This document shows positions 8,401 through 10,623 of a DNA stretch of 10,623 nt, in pieces. The notes under the pieces are model-generated. The model was not told where the DNA came from, ran no database searches, and was given only the letters and a program-made list of their open reading frames with translations. The stretch lies in the NCBI GenBank assembly GCA_028565635.1, contig JAOXYB010061657.1, forward strand, positions 1 through 10,623, in the 5' to 3' direction. Origin of the DNA: Phoronis ovalis. Lineage: Eukaryota; Phoronida; Phoronidae. Numbering within the stretch: the first letter of the stretch is position 1; the number at the start of each line of letters is the position of its first letter. The translations under genes were made by a program, and so were the position numbers.

Positions 8401-10562
8401 TTTATTTTTTCTTATTGACTGGGAAAAAGAACTTAACATTTCAAACCTGTATTCTACCCAAGAGTTCTAAGATCTCTTCGATCTTTGTTTCTTTAGGTCG
8501 TAAACAAATTGCATCTGATATGGTAATATGCCGAACAAACTGTTGTGCGAGAGAGGGTTTGAAAGCATCTTTATAGCTATCTTTGAGAAAGCCATGAATT
8601 ATCCAAGCCGTGCAATAGTTTCCAAAACACTTTTGAGGTTGAACAGCCTCAGACTCTGCGAAAAATTTGCATGTTAATACGAACGAATGAATAGGTGAAA
8701 AACACAAAACAACACAGTAAACATGTATAAAACATAATTATGTATGTTTCAAATATATAACACTATATCAAAGCTTGTTTCTTCTTGTATTATTTAAAAC
8801 CATACTATAACCAAATGGATCAGAGTAAGTGTCTAAGACCCCTGTGATGGCTTGCATGTCTTTTAGAGCCGAGTTTAACTTGTTTGTTACAGAAAAAAGT
8901 GGCATATTTACCCCTCATACGTTGAAGTTGATCCTTGTAAAACAATGTTAAGCGATATGCTGCATTTGTTATTATGCTGTCCAACTCGGAAAGGGCTGTC
9001 CACATCAAAAGTCTGCTTCTTGGAACACTTATTTCACCATCTTCTATCATCAATGAAATGTATGCATCAGCAATCGTTGCAATAAGGTCTTTAACCTAGA
9101 ATTTAAAGTAAACAAAATATTATAAAATAAGAATAAATATTATTCCAGACATGTGGAACGCACTAACTCACCAGCTGACATTTCCTTCTCGGTACCAAGG
9201 GCATTTACTAAGATGCTATTGTACGTACACCTTACCTTTCGTCCTTCTGTTTCATTCGCTGACAGACATTTAATTTCCAAGTTTGGGTGAAAGTTTAATG
9301 TCTTCTTATTGACTCGAGCGGTTTCTTCTGTTTCATTTACATGAAATGACAACTGAAAAATATATAAATAAATTGCGCAGTATGTAAAAACGCATTGACT
9401 AAAATGAAGCAGTTTTTTTTGCTTTAAACTGTCAATACATGTACCACAAGTCCAAAAGAAGCACCAGACTAGATCAGCAGGACAAAACGATTTCTAACCT
9501 GTGCCCACTTACGTGACGGTAGTGAATAGTCTCTCCCTTTTTAGATGGCAAGCCTTAATCATACATATCTTTACGTCATCTGTTCATGCACAAAGGTACA
9601 CCCCTCTAATGACGCTATTTTACATGTGATATTGGTATTAAATCATGGAAGACATCCACTGATTTTGTTACATTTATAATAGATTTCTAGATCTTAACAA
9701 AAATAACAATACCTTGACATTTGCAAGATAAGCGTCAACTTTAGTACAAACTGTTTCAAAAAACGAATACTGCTGCTCTTTATCTTTCTTGAACATTTGT
9801 ATTGCCTTTTGTTTTTCTGTAACAGTAACTTGTTTCCTATCAAGTAAACGCAATGCAGCATTCGTAGTTTTGACCTTGAAAAGAAAACTCTACATCATAA
9901 AAACAGATTAAGCGACAGTAATTTAGTACTAAAAAGTAACATATTAAGTTTATTTGATAACACATAGCATGTTTTGCAGTATGTTAAACCTTTTACTTAC
10001 AATGATTTACCGGAATTAATACGCGACGTCCACTTCATATATAATTATTCTAGTCCCAGGTGAAATAAGTAGACTTTCATGTCCTTTCGTCGACTTTGTT
10101 TGTTTAACCGAGGACATGCATAATTCATGCATGTTCATTAGCATGATAGTCTTTGTAGTGTGAACTATCATTTCCACAAAGAGCGATTATTCATTTAAAA
10201 AATATTTTCTGATTATGCATGGTTGTTTAACTTGGACATTGAAGTATGACGTGTTATGTAACAATGTCTACAAAAAGAACTGCACAGTTTATCTTTTGTA
10301 AAAGTAAGACAATTCTCAAAATAAGCTGGTATATAAATACACACAAATATACACATGCCTGTAAAATTAAATTTTTTATTTCATTCCTCATGGCGATTCT
10401 ATCCGCAGGATCTAGTTCAGTTCCCTCATCCAGCTCTTTATCGAGCTCTTGCTTTCTGGCACACGTACTTTGGAGATGCATGTCAAGTTCTTCTCTGGTT
10501 TTAAAAATGTCATCTTGAAGTTTGCCAACGTCATTATACAAACGCGATGTTTTTTCTTCAGC
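2397..10562 (-). CDS. 3' portion of a 12-exon gene for an unrecognised coiled-coil protein (spliced, 5' end outside window)
   Basis: Twelve exons (A to L) on the minus strand join in matching phase to give 663 codons and a TGA stop. Segments are 10562-10359, 9874-9713, 9352-9236, 9095-8912, 8655-8447, 8155-7837, 6055-5883, 5670-5482, 4925-4802, 4600-4509, 3357-3214 and 2471-2397. All acceptors are AG; all donors are GT except a probable GC after exon A. Residues 1-122 are charged helices, 123-399 are more globular, and 400-663 look like long coiled coil. All nine cysteines lie before residue 396. Four N-X-T sequons occur (residues 128, 155, 301, 350), meaningful only if the protein is secreted. 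I see no membrane segment or catalytic motif. The family is not recognised and no function is assigned. The gene structure is strongly supported; the start, promoter and N-terminal domains are missing. Confidence 0.88.
2625..2733. repeat. Imperfect inverted repeat, possible MITE-like element
   Basis: Arms 2625-2650 and 2708-2733 pair over 26 bases: a perfect 10-base outer part (TCTATCACGA / TCGTGATAGA) and about 11 of 16 matches further in. They enclose a 57-base spacer. Short non-autonomous DNA elements look like this, but no target-site duplication was identified. Confidence 0.5.
2891..2986. repeat. Degenerate short tandem repeat, CATCCG-like hexamer
   Basis: Repeated CATCCG, CATCAG, CATCTG, CATTCG and CATCCC units fill about 95 bases and form a C-rich, purine/pyrimidine-skewed patch in an AT-rich intron. 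CATCAACATCC occurs near both ends. Confidence 0.7.
3214..3357 (-). CDS. Exon K: alanine-rich helical exon, residues 592-639
   Basis: A symmetric phase 0-0 exon of 48 codons, from acceptor TTCCAAAG to donor CTG|GTATGA. It is Ala/Lys/Glu-rich (LETSKAAEKKSAEAEQK) and ends in AARVAAPLTL. The donor has an in-frame TGA as its second codon. A decayed second copy of this exon lies at 436-594, which supports the boundaries chosen here because similarity covers the whole exon, from GTACG to CTCTG. Confidence 0.85.
3358..4508 (-). other. Intron J-K (1151 bp)
   Basis: Bounded by CAA|GTAAGA and CCAAAG. It holds a group of palindromes at 3999-4059 and several unsupported open frames on both strands (3733-4002 and 4165-4392 on plus, 4026-4313 on minus). 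Exons J and K join in phase without any of them. Confidence 0.65.
3999..4059. repeat. Cluster of palindromes
   Basis: Three perfect inverted sequences lie close together: CTAGGGGCCCCTAG (3999-4012), arms TTAATTT/AAATTAA around a 3-base spacer (4013-4029), and GACAATTGTC (4050-4059). Confidence 0.7.
4509..4600 (-). CDS. Exon J: coiled-coil exon, residues 561-591
   Basis: Two bases plus 30 codons, entered after TGTTTTTAG in phase 1 and left in phase 0 at CAA|GTAAGA. It encodes ELKSDIDAYVEKTMDFAQRN and continues the coiled coil. Reading past the donor meets a TGA within three codons (Val-Arg-stop), so intron retention would truncate the protein here. Confidence 0.85.
4802..4925 (-). CDS. Exon I: coiled-coil exon, residues 520-560
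   Basis: 41 codons plus one base, from acceptor ATTTATAG to donor CG|GTATTT. It is the most Gln/Glu/Lys-rich segment (EMLEQQLQDVKKKLADQQND) with a clear leucine heptad pattern. The split codon with exon J is G|AA, Glu. The frame is too short to show as a long ORF, but splice sites and phase on both sides fit. Confidence 0.86.
4926..5481 (-). other. Intron H-I (556 bp)
   Basis: Bounded by AAA|GTAATT and TTTATAG. It is AT-rich with homopolymer runs (for example near 4990 and 5138); no coding or structured element is seen. Confidence 0.7.
5482..5670 (-). CDS. Exon H: coiled-coil exon, residues 457-519
   Basis: A symmetric phase 0-0 exon of 63 codons (nine exact heptads in length), entered after TTTTATAG and left at AAA|GTAATT. 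It starts Val-Lys, as exons B and D do. The composition is strongly helical (KQKQFMEQMGETFTEYQQKL) with few helix breakers. Long open frames in the other reading frames across this exon are shadows. Confidence 0.87.
5883..6055 (-). CDS. Exon G: start of the long coiled coil, residues 399-456
   Basis: Two bases plus 57 codons, entered in phase 1 after a pyrimidine-rich acceptor (TTTTTTGCTGTAG) and left in phase 0 at AAG|GTAATG. Joining to exon F gives four aspartates in a row, then a helix with Gln/Glu/Lys and regularly placed Leu, Ile and Met (RKEIQQSLQSMQSELNHKAK). It follows the largest intron (1781 bp). From here to the C-terminus there is no cysteine. Confidence 0.87.
6056..7836 (-). other. 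Intron F-G (1781 bp), largest intron
   Basis: Bounded by CAAG|GTGAGT and GCTGTAG. It contains a TG-rich stretch near 6219-6235 and two adjacent hairpins at 6362-6396. The minus frame at 6892-7092 and the plus frame at 7210-7395 have no coding support. Exons F and G join in phase without an intervening exon. Confidence 0.7.
6362..6396. repeat. Two adjacent perfect hairpins in a GC-rich patch
   Basis: CCTCTG/CAGAGG arms (6362-6367 and 6374-6379) are followed one base later by CACGGAT/ATCCGTG arms (6381-6387 and 6390-6396). They stand out from the AT-rich intron around them. Confidence 0.7.
7837..8155 (-). CDS. Exon F: longest exon, Ser/Lys/Asp-rich linker, residues 293-398
   Basis: 106 codons plus one base, with acceptor CATTCAG and a near-perfect donor CAAG|GTGAGT. 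The first part (SSICTAGSLLLPSGDGYADEY is the region around residues 305-326) is followed by a Tyr-rich stretch (RKYIGCYYGTEDMKQNYTYI), then a low-complexity polar segment rich in Ser, Lys and Asp, and finally a short apolar helix. It probably joins the middle domain to the C-terminal coiled coil. The last three cysteines of the protein lie here (residues 308, 340, 395). N-X-T sequons are at residues 301 and 350. Confidence 0.85.
8447..8655 (-). CDS. Exon E: cysteine- and aromatic-containing exon of the middle domain, residues 223-292
   Basis: Two bases plus 69 codons, entered in phase 1 after TTCGCAG. It contains KCFGNYCTAWIIHGF followed by mixed helices and ends in IEEILELLGRIQ. Cysteines are at residues 232, 237 and 273. 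The donor CAG|GTTTGA is usable but not ideal, and the intron carries an in-frame TGA one codon later, so unspliced transcripts would end in Gln-Val-stop. Splicing to exon F in phase 0 is supported by a good acceptor and a clean frame there. No domain is recognised. Confidence 0.83.
8912..9095 (-). CDS. Exon D: hydrophobic helical exon of the middle domain, residues 162-222
   Basis: 61 codons plus one base, entered in phase 0 after TTCTAG and left in phase 1 at G|GTAAAT. It starts with Val-Lys like exons B and H. Apolar helices (LIATIADAYISLMIEDGE and RLLMWTALSELDSIITNAAY) suggest a folded helical domain rather than an open coiled coil. The split codon with exon E is G|AG, giving Glu. Another GT (CAAC|GTATGA) lies eight bases earlier in the transcript but would not splice in frame to exon E. 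Confidence 0.85.
9236..9352 (-). CDS. Exon C: short linker-like exon, residues 123-161
   Basis: A symmetric phase 0-0 exon of 39 codons, with a strong acceptor (TTTTTCAG) and a strong donor (AAAG|GTAAGG). It is less helical than its neighbours and contains LNFHPNLEIKCLS, which reads like a beta or loop segment. Two N-E-T sequons lie near its ends (residues 128 and 155), with one cysteine at 151. It probably links the N-terminal helices to the middle domain. Confidence 0.84.
9713..9874 (-). CDS. Exon B: helical segment, residues 69-122
   Basis: A symmetric phase 0-0 exon of exactly 54 codons, bounded by acceptor TTCAAG and donor AAG|GTATTG. It starts with Val-Lys and ends with Val-Lys. The sequence is helical and amphipathic (QKAIQMFKKDKEQQYSFFE) with one cysteine in FFETVCTK. 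Because it is symmetric it could be skipped or duplicated without breaking the frame. No domain is recognised. Confidence 0.87.
9875..10358 (-). other. Intron A-B (484 bp), probable GC-AG intron
   Basis: It begins GCATGT after CAG and ends TTTTCAAG. It contains two short perfect hairpins (10114-10134 and 10143-10171). No extra exon is needed to keep the frame between exons A and B. Confidence 0.6.
10114..10171. repeat. Two neighbouring hairpins in intron A-B
   Basis: ACATGCAT/ATGCATGT arms (10114-10121, 10127-10134) and ATGATAGT/ACTATCAT arms (10143-10150, 10164-10171) are both perfect 8-base pairings, separated by eight bases. Confidence 0.65.
10359..10562 (-). CDS. Exon A: N-terminal-most visible exon, charged helical segment
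   Basis: This is an internal exon of 68 codons (residues 1-68), entered in phase 0 after a pyrimidine-rich acceptor ending TTTTAG at 10564-10563. It is rich in Glu, Asp, Lys and Leu (for example KTREELDMHL and RKQELDKELDE) and is probably a helical hairpin, with a turn near the DEGTELDPAD stretch. It has one cysteine, residue 34. The exon most likely ends at CAG followed by GCATGT, a GC donor that keeps phase 0 with exon B. A GT donor six bases further on (TGT|GTATAT) would also keep phase and add Ala-Cys, but matches the donor consensus much less well. Upstream exons must exist to the right of the window. Confidence 0.82.
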
Positions 10563-10623
10563 CTAAAAGAAAAAACATAAAACACATGTAACTGGCATCT
10601 TGCGCCATCACTTAACAGTATAT

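Noticed and set aside
8343-8576. 77-codon plus-strand frame
   Set aside because: It overlaps exon E antisense and has no independent support.
1-10623. tRNA, rRNA or CRISPR array
   Set aside because: No cloverleaf B-box, rRNA core or regularly spaced repeats were seen on either strand.

Overview
The window looks like a piece of an animal (metazoan) nuclear genome. It is AT-rich, has no bacterial-type operons or long intact ORFs, and holds one gene broken into short exons (75 to about 320 bp) with consensus splice sites, separated by introns of 140 to 1781 bp. An invertebrate such as a mollusc would fit the gene architecture and base composition, but that is a guess and nothing in the window fixes the taxon.

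The main feature is the 3' portion of one minus-strand gene, 10562 down to 2397. I reconstruct twelve exons, named A to L here in transcription order. Every exon joins the next in the correct reading phase, giving 663 codons from the first visible exon to a TGA stop. The 5' end lies beyond base 10623, so the N-terminus, promoter and any signal peptide are not visible. The protein appears to have an N-terminal helical part (exons A-B), a more globular and cysteine-containing middle (exons C-F), and about 264 residues of cysteine-free, Glu/Gln/Lys-rich coiled coil (exons G-L). I do not recognise the family. No enzyme motif, transmembrane segment or named domain is visible in the part present.

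Layout from left to right: 1-81 holds a short plus-strand open frame with a CxxC and a GRPKK motif that runs off the left edge. At 436-594 lies a decayed minus-strand copy of exon K, with a changed splice acceptor and a 15-bp tandem duplication that adds a stop. 595-2396 is the 3' flank and probable 3' UTR, with a tandem 17-bp repeat and candidate poly(A) signals. 2397-10562 is the coiled-coil gene; its introns contain an inverted repeat that could be a MITE-like element, a degenerate CATCCG-like repeat, several hairpins and large featureless AT-rich stretches.

The most notable observations are the exon-K relic 1.8 kb downstream of the stop codon, a probable GC-AG intron after exon A, the regular phase-0/phase-1 pattern of introns with many exons starting with a GTN (Val) codon, and three donor sites that carry an in-frame stop within three codons.
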